Positions 10,127 to 21,897 of a stretch of DNA of 64,000 bases are shown here, piece by piece. The stretch's first letter is position 1. Each line of letters opens with the position of its first letter. Below the pieces are notes generated by a model. That model was not told where the DNA came from, made no database searches, and was given only the letters and a program-made list of their open reading frames with translations. The translations under genes were made by a program, and so were the position numbers. This DNA comes from Agapetus fuscipes (taxonomy: Eukaryota; Arthropoda; Insecta; Trichoptera; Glossosomatidae): NCBI GenBank assembly GCA_951799405.1, contig OX637346.1, forward strand, positions 11,989,215-12,053,214, read 5' to 3'.

Positions 10127-12454
10127 CAAACATCACAAATTACATTTTTAAAATATATAACTATAATAATATACATAATGACTTCTGAAAGTGAAATAAG
10201 TGAAATTAGAAAAGTCCACACTGTTGAACGGGCTTTTTAAGAAACATGATTGGGAAAAACGGAGTGATATAGATTACTTTATAGATTATAGATTAGTTCA
10301 ATATGAAAGAAGGTTATAAAAATATGCAATGCCATTTTTTAGCTCACATGTCTTAAAACTTTTCAACAAGTGAACATTTTCAATTAAATCTTCAAGTGAC
10401 AGTCAAAAATATGTTTGTATTTATGCAGGTAAAAAAATTTAAGATTGTAGATATATAAAAAGGATAATCTACGTGAAAAAAATTACGCAAATCTCGTTTT
10501 CAATATGCTAGAAGTGTACTTAATTAAAATCCGCAAATTGTCAGATGTACCACGGTGTTGGGGCCATTAATCCTGATTTATTTGTCATCTCCTACTAAGC
10601 CGGGAAACTTCCTCGGGTTTAAGTTGAAGAGATTAAGGAAAGTCTTCACGCTGCTTTTAAAGCGTATGTGAATTTCACACAATGCTACGAGGATGAGTGA
10701 AATTGCACGGAAAATTATTTCACCTAAGTTTTTCTTTGTTGAAGATAAGTATATCATAAAAACAAATGTATGATTGAATAAAATTCAAATGATATTTGTG
10801 ACGCTTATAATAAATCTGATAGAAGATAGAAATATTAAGAAATACTTATTTATTTGTTCGTTTGTAATGTTATACAAACGGTGGATTTTTTTTATAAGGT
10901 ACTTTTGATTCCTTGGATTTTTCTCTTTTTTAAGGGGAGGACTAATGTTTCACCCAGGTATCATAGGCCATAATTAGGGTATTTCCAGAACAGTAGTAAC
11001 CATTTTCTTTTGACGTCATTCTGTCTAGTGAAATTTTTAGGTCCATCTTTATTTTTAAATCTTCTTTGAAAGGTGTTTGAGTGTTGTTTTAAACAATAAA
11101 TTTAAAGAGCGTCTACAATTATTCAAGAAATAAAACGTCTGGATTCTCCTTCTCTTTGGTGTATGAATAAATAAAGACAACATTAAAAAAGAAAGATATG
11201 CGGTTAGCACAGAAAAGCGAATTAGAATTGCAAATCAGTATTTGCCGTCTTGTGATTTGTGGATTTATCGATTGTTTAAAAAGACGTTCAATAATAAAGA
11301 AAACTTTTTATATTATTCCAGCAAAAACAATTGATAATAGACATTTAAATTGGTTATTCAAATTGAAATTTTTGATTATATTCCAATAAAAGTTTGAGAA
11401 AGTATCTGAAAGTTTCCCTTTGTGATAATACAAGGGACAGAATAACAGCGATAGACAAAGAAACGTTTTGGAAAAGTTTTTTTTCTATCGAAATAAATTG
11501 ATGCAAACTTTTATTTGTTTTTTCTCGCGTTCTCTTCAAAAGTAAATAACTCAATTTGTCGAGTCGGACAGTGTTTTTTTTTTTACCTTCTATGAATATT
11601 TTGAAACAGCTGAAACTTTAATGATCAAAATAAGTTTTCATTGTAAGCATTGTGAAGTGATAATTTGTTTATTGGGAATGATTAAGACTTTCTCAGAAAA
11701 AAAGAATAATAAATCAGTTGATGAATGATCAAAACTATGAAGACGTTAAAACAAATCATAGTCCAAGACTAAAAGATAAACATAAGAACTTTTTCACGAG
11801 TCTGAAACATTCACTATTAGACTAATGACCAGATAAACCAGATTGTCCCTGACGTTCATCAGGAACTTAAAAGGTGCATACTTTTAAGTCGATTAAAATA
11901 AAATAAAATCATTGAACTCATTTTCATCAAATATATGTCACCCATTATCACAGAGTTTTGTTGGATATATGTAACTAGCACTAGGAAATGTTTTACTCGT
12001 TCGCCCCTTAAGGATAAGTAACCGTTAGCACCTACCCGTATGTGAGTTTATACATCCCCATTAAGGGCGTAATACACACATATGCCTTCTTTACATATAG
12101 CTATGTATCCTACAGCAATATTCACTGTAATAACGTGTAATCACGTGCATATAATAATATTTAAGTCCTTTAATACGCTCAGGCATCTGTAAGGGGAAGT
12201 TCTTAGAATAAACATTAGATATAGGGTAGGGAGCTGGGGGAAGGATAACACTAAAGAATACTACAATGGAGTATTATCGGCAAGAAAAGGAGTCTATTTG
12301 CAAATACTTTACAGACAAATTTCATTTTAAATTTCATAAGATATTTATTTATATTTTCGATCTATCTATAAAGCGCATGATTAGAATTGGAATGAAAAAA
12401 TGATATTTTTACTGATGAAGATACCAATTTTACAAAGTATTTTTTGTTGGTTGA
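10127..12454. other. Unannotated AT-rich interval
   Basis: No recognisable gene or repeat. Open frames are 66 codons or less and have no family resemblance. Confidence 0.45.
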
Positions 12455-12680
12455 ATTCATAAAAAAGGCTTGAGTAGGCCGGACATGTAGTACGTGCAGA
12501 AGACTCCAAGGTGATAAGAAATATTTCGGATGACAGTGCTTCTTCTGGTGTCAGACCACTCGGACGTCCCAGGATACGGTGAACAGAACAATAATGAAGT
12601 CCTGGGAGTAAAGGGAATAAGGAAGCAGCAAAGACAGAGAGTCCTGGAAGAGAAGTTCAAGGCTTGTGAGTCAGATTAAA
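12455..12680 (+). pseudogene. RTE/Jockey-type LINE C-terminal relic
   Basis: Plus-strand translation gives AGHVVRAEDSKVIRNISD, then PLGRPRIR, and after frame changes EVLGVKGIRKQQRQRVLEEK. This is the usual end of endonuclease-reverse transcriptase proteins of RTE/Jockey-like LINEs (WxGHVxRM, GRPRxRW, then a short basic helix). Several stops and at least one frameshift make it non-functional. It lies just upstream of the L2-like LINE and may have been that element's landing site. The family is clear, but the exact clade is not. Confidence 0.7.
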
Positions 12681-12720
12681 GAATGGACATTTTCAATAAC
12701 ATCATTAACTCGAGGACTAC

Positions 12721-12747
12721 CTACCGCCGCTGATTAGCGGGCGGTAG
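12721..12747. other. GC-rich hairpin
   Basis: CTACCGCC pairs with GGCGGTAG and, past one bulged G, GCT pairs with AGC around a GATT loop. It lies between the RTE relic and the L2-like LINE. It could be the end of the first element or part of the 5' UTR of the second. Confidence 0.6.
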
Positions 12748-12759
12748 AAGCTCTGTTTA

Positions 12760-15700
12760 TTTTTTGTAATTTTTTTCTAATTAAAACTGTGTTCTAGTGA
12801 TTACAATATTTTAAAAGTTAACCAGCAGTTCAGATGCTTACGCAGTGCAATTAAACACAGTGAATGCGCCTACAAATAAACAATTCAAAATAAAATAAAA
12901 ATTCCATAACCTCTAATTTTTGACAAGTGACATCGCGGCAAAGTGCTTGCAGTGGGTAGGTACCTACTTACTCGCCTGCATGACAGAAACAGACGCGCCA
13001 GTGCTATGTCCAGTGCAGAGGTACTCCCTGCAAGTACTTAAAGATATAATAACTAACACTGTGCCGCGAGTGCAATGTCGAACAAAAGAGTGGCCAAACA
13101 TTGTGCTGAGGAGGCGCGTGAGGCGCAGAAAACGAGGAGGGCGACGGCTGAACTACTCAGCCCCGCCAGTGACAACTCCTGCAGTTTGTTCAGTGCATTG
13201 TGAGGATCTTGCTTCCACATCCAGATCTTCAGTGGCACCTTCATCGCCGAGCTCCCTGCTGACCAGCGGGAGACATCAGCAAATTCTGGAGAGGAAGATC
13301 AATCTTGGATGCTGGAATGCGAGATCTATCGCCAATAAAGTGGATGACATTTGTGAATTATGTAAAAGCCATGACCTTGGCATCCTCGCACTGACAGAGA
13401 CGTGGCATGAGAGCTACCACTCAAGTGCCATGAAGAGACTGCGTGCACTGGGGTTCGCGACATTTGAGGAAGCACGGGCAAGGCCACGTCATGGAAAAGG
13501 GACAGAGAATATTTCCTGGACCAACCATGGCGGAGTTGCGTTGCTAGTGCGCCCAGGATGTCGTGTGGAGAAGATTAACTTTTTTTCTTTCACGACATTT
13601 GAGTGCCTTGTATGTCGGGTATCTTCCGGTGCAACGCTCACAATAGCTATTGTATATCGCCCCGGCTCTAAGCCTGTTACGGCGGAGTTTTTTCATGAAT
13701 TTCGGGAGCTCTTTGAAGTTTTAGTAACTCGTAATGAGATGTTTCTGATAGTGGGGGATGTTAACGTCAGGCTTGAGCGCAGAGATGACACCAATTGTGT
13801 TACTCTCACTGCCTTGCTTGCGGACTATGGCTGCAGACAGTGGGTAGATGCTCCCACTCATGATGCGGGTGGCCTACTGGATGTGGTCATCACTAGACAG
13901 GAGGATGCTCCTTTGAAAACAGAGGTAAGAGATGTGGGTTTGTCGGACCACAGGTTGGTGGTGGTACGTTTAAATCTAGGACGACCTGTTCCTGTATACA
14001 GGAAAATTACCTCCAGGTCCTGGAACAAATTTAAGATCGATTTCTTCAAAATGGATTTATCTCTATCGCCGATCTGTTGTCCGGAAACCTACGTCTCAAT
14101 GCACCCAGACACATTAGTTGGGCTGTACAATGACACCATGAAAAGTTTAATAAATCTGCATGCTCCCATTACAATCAAACATGTTAGGGAGCGGAATAGT
14201 GCTATCTGGTTTGATAGTGAATGCAGTGCGCTGAAACGCAAAATGCGACAAGCAGAGCGTAATTTCAGGAGCGGCAAGCCAGGTAGCACTAGAGAAATGT
14301 GGATAATTGCACAGGGTCTGTACAGGTCAGCTATCCTCCAGAAAAAGTCCCAGCATTATTGTACCATTATTGCTAGTGAAAAATGTCCACAGCGTTTATG
14401 GAGACTTCTGGAGAACGTGTCTGGTGGTGCCCGGGCCGGTGCGGGTCCGGTGACGACTGCTGGTGATCTCGCTGCTTACTTTCAAAGTAAAATACCGACC
14501 AGATATTCTCCTCTAGGGGTTAGTCCTGGTTCTCTGGGACTTTTGTGTAATTCACAGCTTGAAGTGCTTGGGCTGACCTCTATTGAAGAGGTGACGCGAG
14601 TTGTAGCGGGATCGCCAAATAAGCAGTGTGATCTGGATCCTGTGCCGACGTGGGTACTAAAAGAGTGCATTCTTTTAGTGGCTCCATTTATTGTTAGGTT
14701 TATCAATGGATGCCTAATGGATGCCACTATCCCCTCCTTTTTAAAGGAAGCGCAAATAACGCCAATATTAAAAAAGCCAAATCTCGATCCTAACGATCTC
14801 TCCAATTTCAGGCCGGTGTCAAACTTACCGTTTCTGTCTAAGGTACTGGAGCGCATTGTCTCTGATCGGCTGGTATCTTATCTGAGTGCTAACGATCTGA
14901 TGCCTAAGAGGCAATCAGCCTATCGAAAATATCATTCGACTGAAACTGGCTTACTGACGGTGGTCTCAGATCTGATATCGGCAGTGGATTGCGGAGATCT
15001 TGCTCTCTTAGCGCTTCTGGACATGAGTGCGGCGTTTGACACCGTATGTCATGATATTCTGATAAGGAGGTTGGAGGGTTCGTACGGCTTGAGGGATAAG
15101 GCGCTGGCGTGGTTCTCCTCCTACTTGGCGGATCGCAAGCAGGTAGTGCGTACTTGTGACTGTGTCTCACCTTCCTATTCGCTGATCTCCGGGGTGCCGC
15201 AGGGGTCTGTACTGGGACCGATCTTGTTTGTTTTATACACTGCTGACATTGAGAGTATAGTTGAGAAATGGGGCCTCATTACACATGCATATGCAGATGA
15301 CTGGCAAATTTACTCTCAGTGTCAGCCACATATGGCACAAACTCTCAGTAACAGGGTGGCAGCTTGCATTGCGGAGATTGGTGAATGGATGACAAGCAAT
15401 GGCCTAATCCTTAACATGGGTAAGACAGAAGTGATGTGGGCGGCTACAACCAGGCTACAATCATCTTTTGACAACTCGAGTACCACTCTCTATTGGGGGA
15501 GAGCTGATTCAGCCCTCCGACTCAGTCAGACTTCTAGGAGTCACACTGGATCGGAACCTCACAATGGGAGAGCAATTGAACTCGACTGTATCTTCCTCAT
15601 TTTTTGAACTTCGCCAGATAAAGGCGATCAGGAGATGTTTACCGTCGGGAGCAGTCAAGACCCTGGTGAATGCCTTTGTGATGTCACGAGTTGACTATTG

Positions 15701-16236
15701 CTCAACGCTGTACATAGGTCAGCCGAAAAAGCAGTTCAACCGTCTTCAGTCTGTGCTGAATTCAGCGGCAAGACTCATATTCGGGATGTCTAAATTTACT
15801 CGCATTACTCCATTGTTAGGGAAACTGCATTGGCTTCGTTTTCCGGAGAGGGTGGTCTACCGTGTTTGTCTGATGGTGTATAAGGCTGTAAATGGTACAG
15901 CTCCTTCATATTTGGCTGACATGTTTACACCCGTTGAGAGGGATTTGAGGCGCCAAACGCTCAGATCTGCAGGGGATGGCGTGGTGGACTTGGTTCAGCC
16001 ACACCGTCAGACACGCACTAATTTTGGGGACCGTGCTTTCCGGTTTGCGGGACCAATGGAGTGGAACAGACTGCCACCTAATGTGAGGAAGGCAAAGACT
16101 GTTGGTGTCTTTAAAGGAGCACTAAAGACACATCTTTACAAGAAATCTTATCCGTGATTTGAGAGGGCCCTTGAGGTGTGACACACACAAAAACGGCGCT
16201 CTTTAGTTATGTGTACATTAAAATAAATTATCCTTA
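12760..16236 (+). mobile_element. L2-like non-LTR retrotransposon, near full length
   Basis: A LINE with a single visible large frame coding for an apurinic-type endonuclease followed by a reverse transcriptase, then a ~75 bp 3' UTR. The 3' end is fixed by comparison with the minus-strand segment at 26170-26250: both share GCTCTTGAGGTGTGA-like and GGCGCTC blocks and end at AAATAAATYATCC, here followed by a short TA repeat. The 5' boundary is uncertain; it lies somewhere between the hairpin at 12721 and the first ATG at 12980. One frameshift breaks the frame. No target duplication could be defined. Confidence 0.8.
12980..16157 (+). pseudogene. L2-like LINE endonuclease-reverse transcriptase, frameshifted
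   Basis: The start is the first ATG in the open frame; a longer frame reaches 12920 only through a TTG. From that ATG, a basic stretch (RRRVRRRKRGGRR) is at about residues 44-56. The endonuclease runs from about residue 106, with ALTETWH near 138, GDVN near 260 and SDHR near 322. The reverse transcriptase shows NFRPVSNLP near 610, ALLDMSAAFDTV near 679, SGVPQGSVLGP near 737 and YADD near 770 (YADDWQIY; family members often have YADDTQLY). The first frame ends at 15607. The rest continues one base out of frame from about 15468-15490 (SIGGELIQPSDSVRLLGV, VDYCSTLYIG, AARLIFG, LHWLRFPERV) and ends with FKGALKTHLYKKSYP, a normal L2/CR1-type C-terminus. Only this one frameshift is seen, so the copy is fairly young. 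Confidence 0.88.
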
Positions 16237-16909
16237 TATATATATTCAGAGAAGCAGTGTGAATATACAACATTTTACTTGACTATTCATATTTTTTATT
16301 ACAATTTATAGGCAGAATATTATTCGGAATAAAAATAATATGTGGTGATAGATATAAATGTAGGTAGTATGTTAAAATACAATTTCATAGGAAAGCGCAG
16401 CCATGCAAAAAATTATCATTGAATTTGAATGTGCGGCCCGGAATAGTGAGCAATGATATTTCCAAAGGAAAACGCGAGTAATTTTCAATCACATTTAAAT
16501 GCGAAATGCGAATGGCGTGTTTTTATTTACGCTCGATGTGACGTCAATAAAAATATGAAAATTCGCATTTTTCAATTGGGAATCGAAATTATCTTATATT
16601 GGAAAATAAAATAAAATTCATTCAAATTAGACCTTCTCCCATTTCTAACATAAACATAAATATTGGCATGTGAAAAAACATGAAGTTGTTTATGCTATGT
16701 CTTTTCATTGTTTTACATAAATATATGTACTCGTCTGTTAATATTAATTATCTTGCCAATTGTACGAAAAAGTCTTAAACAATCACCTATAAAAGTTCTA
16801 GCACAACTAAACTATCATAATTCCTTTTTTTATTTACAAAATTCATGAATGGAAGACTATTAATAACCTTTTAAAAGTACTTAAAATAGAATCGCGAGAA
16901 TCTATGTAT
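16237..16909. other. Unannotated AT-rich stretch
   Basis: Nothing recognisable downstream of the LINE tail. Confidence 0.45.
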
Positions 16910-17138
16910 TTTTACAGGTGAGAAGGCCTGCCTTACTCCAAGAACTTCACTTATAAGGGTTTCCCTTCTTCTGAGGGGGCTGGTTCGCCTTAATTGTAAT
17001 GGCTGAGAAAACCTTGCAGGTATTTTTATCTTGTGTTTGAACGGGAAATTACCTCTGGCACTATTGATCGGGATCAAACCCTACCCATCTGGTATGAACC
17101 ACAACCGTTCTACCAACTGAGCCATTGACCGGACAAGG
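16910..17138 (-). repeat. SINE-C copy
   Basis: Minus-strand tRNA-derived SINE. The head (about 17060-17138) keeps TCAATGGCTCAGTTGGTAGA and a weakened B box. The body holds GGGAAATTACC-like, ACAAGATAAAAATACCTGC and GTTTTCTCAGCCATT blocks and ends in the CTTACTCC / GGCCTTCTCACCTGT region. The distal tail present in the 41204 copy is missing. Confidence 0.75.
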
Positions 17139-17604
17139 TTCAAGGCTACATTATTTTGACTAAAAACCTGGGTTGATTGCCAAAAGGAACACTTGTTGTT
17201 TTTTGAGATTGCTCCAATCAGAATCTTATACAAGATCAAACGTCATTTAAATGTCTCCAATTAGAAAGCTCGTATCCAGAATAAAGTCATGCTTATACAA
17301 AGTGTTTCAAGTTAGTCTGAGACGAAGGGGAGTGACAATGACGTCAGCAAAATGAGCGCAGGATCAGCCGCAGCTCTGTCAGGGGCGTCAGGAAAATGCA
17401 AATGAAACATTTCGCAATGAATGATGGGGCGATAAGTACATATAAGTGTATTTAACCCCATTGTTTGGCCAAAAGAAGGGTGATGTTTTGGGCTTCACGC
17501 ACGTTATGCAATTCTAGTCCTTGCAACTCATAGGCAACGAGAGTTATGTTGCTCGTGAACACAATTTGTTGCTCTCATTGTAGAGTTATAGAAAATAGGT
17601 TAGT
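17139..17604. other. Unannotated stretch
   Basis: Mixed composition and no recognised feature. A short segment at 17320-17400 is GC-richer. Confidence 0.4.
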
Positions 17605-17735
17605 AGATAATTATTGCTGATGATAGATGATGACCTTCTAGGTCGAAAACGTTAGTAACTTACTCTAAAGATTGTAATCTTTTTAAATATATTCATGTGA
17701 AAATAAACAGTGTTTTTGAATTCCTCAAAAAAAAT
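17605..17735 (+). repeat. H3 hammerhead-like Penelope-type fragment
   Basis: Shows GCTGATGATAGATGATGACC, a TTCT loop, AGGTCGAAAACGTTAG, then an A/T-rich run and GTGAAAATAAACAGTG. The hairpin GACCT/AGGTC followed by GAAA and the self-complementary AACGTT follows the same plan as H1, H2 and H4. The nucleotide at the conserved core C position is changed when the hairpin-proximal GATGA is used, so it is probably a decayed motif. Confidence 0.6.
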
Positions 17736-18149
17736 TTAAACTATAACATGATAATTATTGCTTCTATCAATATTACACTACTTTTCTGGATATCTTGGCA
17801 GACTTAGATTATAGTGCATTTCTAAGGCTCTTAACCATTTCATACTTTTCAGTTATATATTTTTTCTGAGAGTGAACGAGCATAACAAACGCGCAATGAA
17901 ATCATTGATTCATGCCCGGAATTACATCAATTGCTTCATATGATTCTTTTAAGTTTGCCTATGAGTATGAAAATATTGTAGGTTTTCCCCAGAGTAAAAA
18001 TATTTTTTCTTTGTAATCATGTGCATTGATTACTGATTTGGTAATCTTATCACAAATGAAATAAATGTGGGCAGAAGACATGAAATAAGACAATAAATTG
18101 ATAATTAAATGTAAAATCAATGTTGCGAGGATATAGTAATATTGTAGAC
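17736..18149. other. Unannotated stretch
   Basis: AT-rich, with no recognised feature. Confidence 0.4.
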
Positions 18150-18245
18150 ACATTTTAACTCTTGTCTACCTTCCCTGAAACAGGAGTGCTCGGGCAAAAG
18201 AGAACCAGTTTTTACAGTGTCAGTGGTCAGCATCATACGAACATG
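18150..18245 (-). repeat. SINE-A 5' part
   Basis: Minus-strand copy retaining only the head half: CTTCCCTGAAACAGGAGTG, TTTTTACAGTGTCAGTGG and GGTCAGCATCATACGAAC blocks. It lies head-to-head with the next copy, about 130 bp away. Confidence 0.7.
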
Positions 18246-18375
18246 GTTAAAAAATCTTGATCAAACTGAAGATATCAATAGTGAAAACAGCAATATAGTT
18301 GTCATATATTTTGTAAGTTTACCATCACAGAGAAATACGATTATCATTCCAGGCTAATGCGAGAATGAGAAAAAA

Positions 18376-18622
18376 CCCTTGACTTATAGGTTGGTATGAG
18401 GCTGACCACCCATACTGTAAAAAATGGTTCACTTTGCCAATGTCACATCTGTTTCATAGATGGTCGGCAAACGTCGCACGGTTTGTGTTCATTTGAGGTT
18501 TAACTTTTAATTTGTAAGTTTGTAAGTAAAGCATTTGTAAGCGCAAACTTACACGTGTCTGTTTGTGGGCATGCATTTTATATGAATCATAATTGTAAAC
18601 ATATCTTTGTAATTTAGATTTT
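18376..18622 (+). repeat. SINE-A copy, nearly full length
   Basis: Good 5' end (CCTTGACTTATAGGTTGG at 18376) and complete internal blocks through GTTTGTGGGCATGCATTT. The tail is reduced to TTTAGATTTTTT without clear microsatellite units. Confidence 0.88.
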
Positions 18623-19307
18623 TTGTTTTTTAATCGCTTCGTGTGTGCGTTTCTCTAAAATAGGTAAGCCCTAGATAGGGTACCCAGTACCCACTTCACT
18701 TCTACCCCCGGGATGACAGAGTAGGTTTTGTAGTTTTGTGTGAGGGGTACGCAAATTCCAAACAGTGTATCGAAAGCCAACTGCTTGCGTTTGTACATTA
18801 TGTATATTTTTAAGTAAGCCTCTGATGTATGGCGGCCCGACACGGTTTCGGTAATGCGATCTCGAGGATAACACTTAGCGATGTAAATGCTGCGAGCGGG
18901 GCTGACACGGTGCCATCTCCACGCCTGTGATATAAATGAAGCCTTTTCATCCTCTGCTTTTAAAAAAGGAGACTGCCACAATCGTAAATTCAATTGAACC
19001 TTTCTCAATGTTGCAATGAGCAGTCGAGACTCATTCATATTCAAAATTAATGCTATGAGTGATATTCTTACACGTCGATCGTTCAACCGTATTTTTTTTA
19101 ACGTGGTTTAATATTTGTCCTTAAATAAACACTCTACCGATCCTAATGGTGGTACTCACAACTAATGTAAATATTTTTTTTTTCTTGGGTGTTATTATCT
19201 AAAAAAAACATGTGACCTTTTTACATACATTAAAATTGCACTAAAACTCAATTAACTCCTATTTAGGGTTTTTAATTTTTTTTAAATGAAATAACTTTTG
19301 CCGATTT
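18623..19307. other. Unannotated stretch
   Basis: Holds a 143-codon minus-strand frame (18655-19086) with no recognisable motif and an overlapping frame of similar quality. I see nothing that supports a gene. Slightly GC-richer at 18690-18960. Confidence 0.4.
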
Positions 19308-19422
19308 TTTTTCTTCATGTGTTGGTTTAATTATTTTGACCGCTTTCTGTATTATTACACCCTTATCAAGAGATTTGGTTATTCTCTAGATCATTGGTTC
19401 CCAACCTTTTTGTACCCTAGAG

Positions 19423-19544
19423 CAGCGGTCGCCAAACTTTTTGACCTCGCGGACCAGCTAATTCATAATTTAAATCCCGCGGACCACTAATAGGATTTTT
19501 GTGTTAAATATATGTATAAAAAAAAAATTGTGATCAAAGAACAC

Positions 19545-19603
<59 letters not shown>

Positions 19604-20193
19604 AATCCTGTGCGGGAGACTCCCTAGATTCTTAAGACTCTAGGGGTCTATGACACTTGTTGTAGTGCCGCAGAGGTGTACGAGCTTGGTCGTCGCTACA
19701 AAGCGCCAATACTCAAGCAAGACCCAGTTGCTGTAAGGCTGGATGGACCTTTGGTGACCGGTCATTGGTAAAGGTTTATGAATTTTTCAACCCAGCGAAG
19801 AGCACATTCGAAATACAAACGGCATATTTCTGCGCTCCGCCAGAATTAGAATACACAACCTTCCATTCACGAGTCCGAAGTGCTGCCACTACGGACTACG
19901 GACCGGTCCAAGATGCCAACGACACGCGGTGTACCTGAGCGGTTACCCATCCAAGCACTGACCACGCCCAATGTTGCTTAACTTCGGTGATCTATGGGAA
20001 CCGGTGCTTTCAACATGGCTAACGTATAAAATGTACCTAGTTAATAGTTTTTATAACTTGTCACGTATTGTTTAGAATTGAATCATGTTTTAATGCATCT
20101 TAAAACATAACTTAACATGATGAGTAAGTATATTCCACATTTTTCTGCGGACCAGCAAATTTTTTTCGCGGACCACCACTTTGGCAACCGCTG
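19423..20193. mobile_element. Non-autonomous hAT-type element (inner)
   Basis: Starts CAGCGGTCGCCAAACTTTTT and ends, on the other strand, CAGCGGTTGCCAAAGTGG. Subterminal GCGGACCA blocks are also inverted. Flanks CCCTAGAG and CTTTAGAC agree at five of eight positions. It lies 31 bp inside the outer hAT and itself carries the SINE-B insertion. Confidence 0.8.
19548..20026 (-). repeat. SINE-B composite (5S + tRNA heads)
   Basis: On the minus strand the 5S rRNA-like head (19914-20026) is followed by a decayed tRNA-like head (about 19830-19911), the standard SINE-B body, and a 52-nt A tail (the T run at 19548-19599). The 5S part keeps the internal control region (GAAGTTAAGCAACATTGGGC and GGATGGGTAACCGCTCAGG). 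The tRNA B box is unrecognisable. It is inserted within the inner hAT. Confidence 0.9.
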
Positions 20194-20535
20194 CTTTAGA
20201 CCACATTCTAAAATATCGGTAGGGTGGCGTGCAACACCTACTTTCAATCGACAAACTCCTTCCATAGCTTCTCATTTTCTCATAATTTATTTTCTTATGA
20301 ACATATTTAATAATCCTAGACACTCAAAATTACAAACTCTAACGAATAAATAAGAATAATTCACATTTTCAATTAATATTCATGATTTTTTTGTCTCTGT
20401 CGAATTGTTGTGGGCACATACAAATCGTTCCGCGGACGCCATGGTGCCCGCGGGCACGGGGTCGGGAACCCCTGTTCTAGATAATGGTGTGATAACATCG
20501 TAAGCGCTCAAGAAAGAAAGCCAACTGGTGCAAAA

Positions 20536-20910
20536 AAATAAAATAAAAATATTTTAACATTATTCATTTAAAATGAATCTACTCAATGCAAATACACAAA
20601 CCCTTAAACACATCGAAGAAAAAGTATGTATATACATTTTTCAACTTTATCATATGCAGTGTGACCGCTAGTAAATAAATTACCGCACACTTAAAAAAAT
20701 AGCACATTAAAATTTCCAGATTAAGTATTATTCCCGATCTGATAAAGAGCATTTAATTCAATTTTCCCATTGTTTCGCATGCTCAGGAGTAATGTAGAGC
20801 GCACTTCTGATTTTCATTCGCATGTTAACGGCGTCCCTACATGGCAGTATTGAAATTAAAGTCTGCATCGTTTATTTTTAATTGCCTTGTTTACTTACAC
20901 AGAAACTCTA
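20536..20910. other. Unannotated AT-rich stretch
   Basis: No recognised feature. Confidence 0.4.
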
Positions 20911-21056
20911 CACCAAGTATAAAATTTTCGGTTCTAACTCAAATATATAGCATTTCGAACAATGTCTATAAAGTTACAAAAATCCCTTGGGGTTCTGTTT
21001 GAATTTCTGTACATTTTTTGGAAAAACGCTATGTTTGAACGTAAACGTAGTTTAAC
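20911..21056. repeat. MITE-G copy, diverged
   Basis: Left end CACCAAGTATAAAATTTTCG, then a TCTAACTCAA block. The right half has AACGCTATGTTTGAACGTAAACG as its inverted counterpart. This is the weakest of six copies. Confidence 0.55.
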
Positions 21057-21573
21057 ATTTGGATTATTGTAAAGGGTGCACTTTATTTTTTATGATATCA
21101 TTAATGAACGCTGATTTCATATCTGAGAAAATATTAAAATTATGTGCAAAATTGTTGGTGTGAACTGATTTTATCGGGTGTACCTATAAACAATTAAGGA
21201 GCTAGGGTATGGTTGACCTAAAAACTTGGTTTTAAAATAAGGACAAGTTTTTTTGTGTGATAAAAAAATGTTTGAAACTATATTTTAATTACTAAAGGAT
21301 AGATTTTTTTAGTTTACACCCAAAAATAAATGTACTTTCATGGATCAATAAATGTACTCATGAGATTCCACTTTTTCATCTAAATTTGAAAACAGGAAAT
21401 AATCTTACGGATTGCTATACTTTAGGATGCTAAAGTGTATTCACTATTTCCGAAAACATGTAGATTGGACTTGAACATTGAAAATTTAGTTCAACAATAG
21501 TTTCAAAATTCAGACAAACATTGATATTAGATTGCATGGAAATACTTTGAGAAGTTTTCTTGCAGAAAGGAGT
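21057..21573. other. Unannotated stretch
   Basis: AT-rich. Some phrases echo MITE-G (AATTTAGTTCAACAATAG near 21485), but no unit can be bounded. Confidence 0.35.
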
Positions 21574-21729
21574 CTGCATCTCAAGTATAAAATTTTAGGC
21601 TTAAATTCAACCATAGCGTTTTGAAAATATATTTGTCAAACTAAAACAGCACTTCTAGTGATCATTTTAGTTTACACATATTTTTATTGAAACTCTATGG
21701 CTGAGTTTAAACGGAAAGTTTCGGTACTG
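21574..21729. repeat. MITE-G copy
   Basis: The arms are inverted: CAAGTATAAAATTTTAGGC and TTCAACCATAGCGTTTT on the left, CTCTATGGCTGAGTTTAAACG and GTTTCGGTACTG on the right. An internal shorter inverted pair (AAACTAAAACAGC / TTTTAGTTTACA) follows. No coding capacity. Confidence 0.75.
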
Positions 21730-21897
21730 GATAAACGAAAAGCCAAACAGTTGCATGGAAAGTAAGCGCAGACAAAAGGCGAACGAATAAATTTGAGTTA
21801 ATTTAAATGTTCCCTTATTTGTTGGAAAATCTACGCAGGCAGCCAATCTCTCCCAGTCTTTACACAAGAGGTGATGCGGAAGTAGGAGGTGGAAGAT

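Larger units (their letters stand above)
19392..20474. mobile_element. Non-autonomous hAT-type element (outer)
   Basis: The ends read CATTGGTTCCCAACCTTTTT and, on the other strand, CAGGGGTTCCCGACCCC, which is the common hAT terminus. The flanks are CTCTAGAT (19384-19391) and TTCTAGAT (20475-20482), an 8-bp duplication with one mismatch. There is no transposase. Without its inserts the element would be about 310 bp, a MITE. Confidence 0.82.
19308..20535. repeat. H4 foldback, split by nested insertions
   Basis: The left arm (19308-19383) and right arm (20485-20535) are diverged reverse complements and match the intact H4 unit at 37915-38085: TGTTGGTTTAATTATTTTG on the left against CAAGAAAGAAAGCCAACTGG on the right, and a GTGTTATCACACC-like hairpin. 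The loop region has been split by the hAT element at 19392-20474. Confidence 0.6.

Noticed and set aside
13053..15170. Minus-strand open frames across the L2-like LINE
   Set aside because: They are shadows of the endonuclease-RT frame on the opposite strand.
18655..19086. 143-codon minus-strand open frame as a gene
   Set aside because: Overlapping frames of similar length exist on the same strand, and none contains a known domain.
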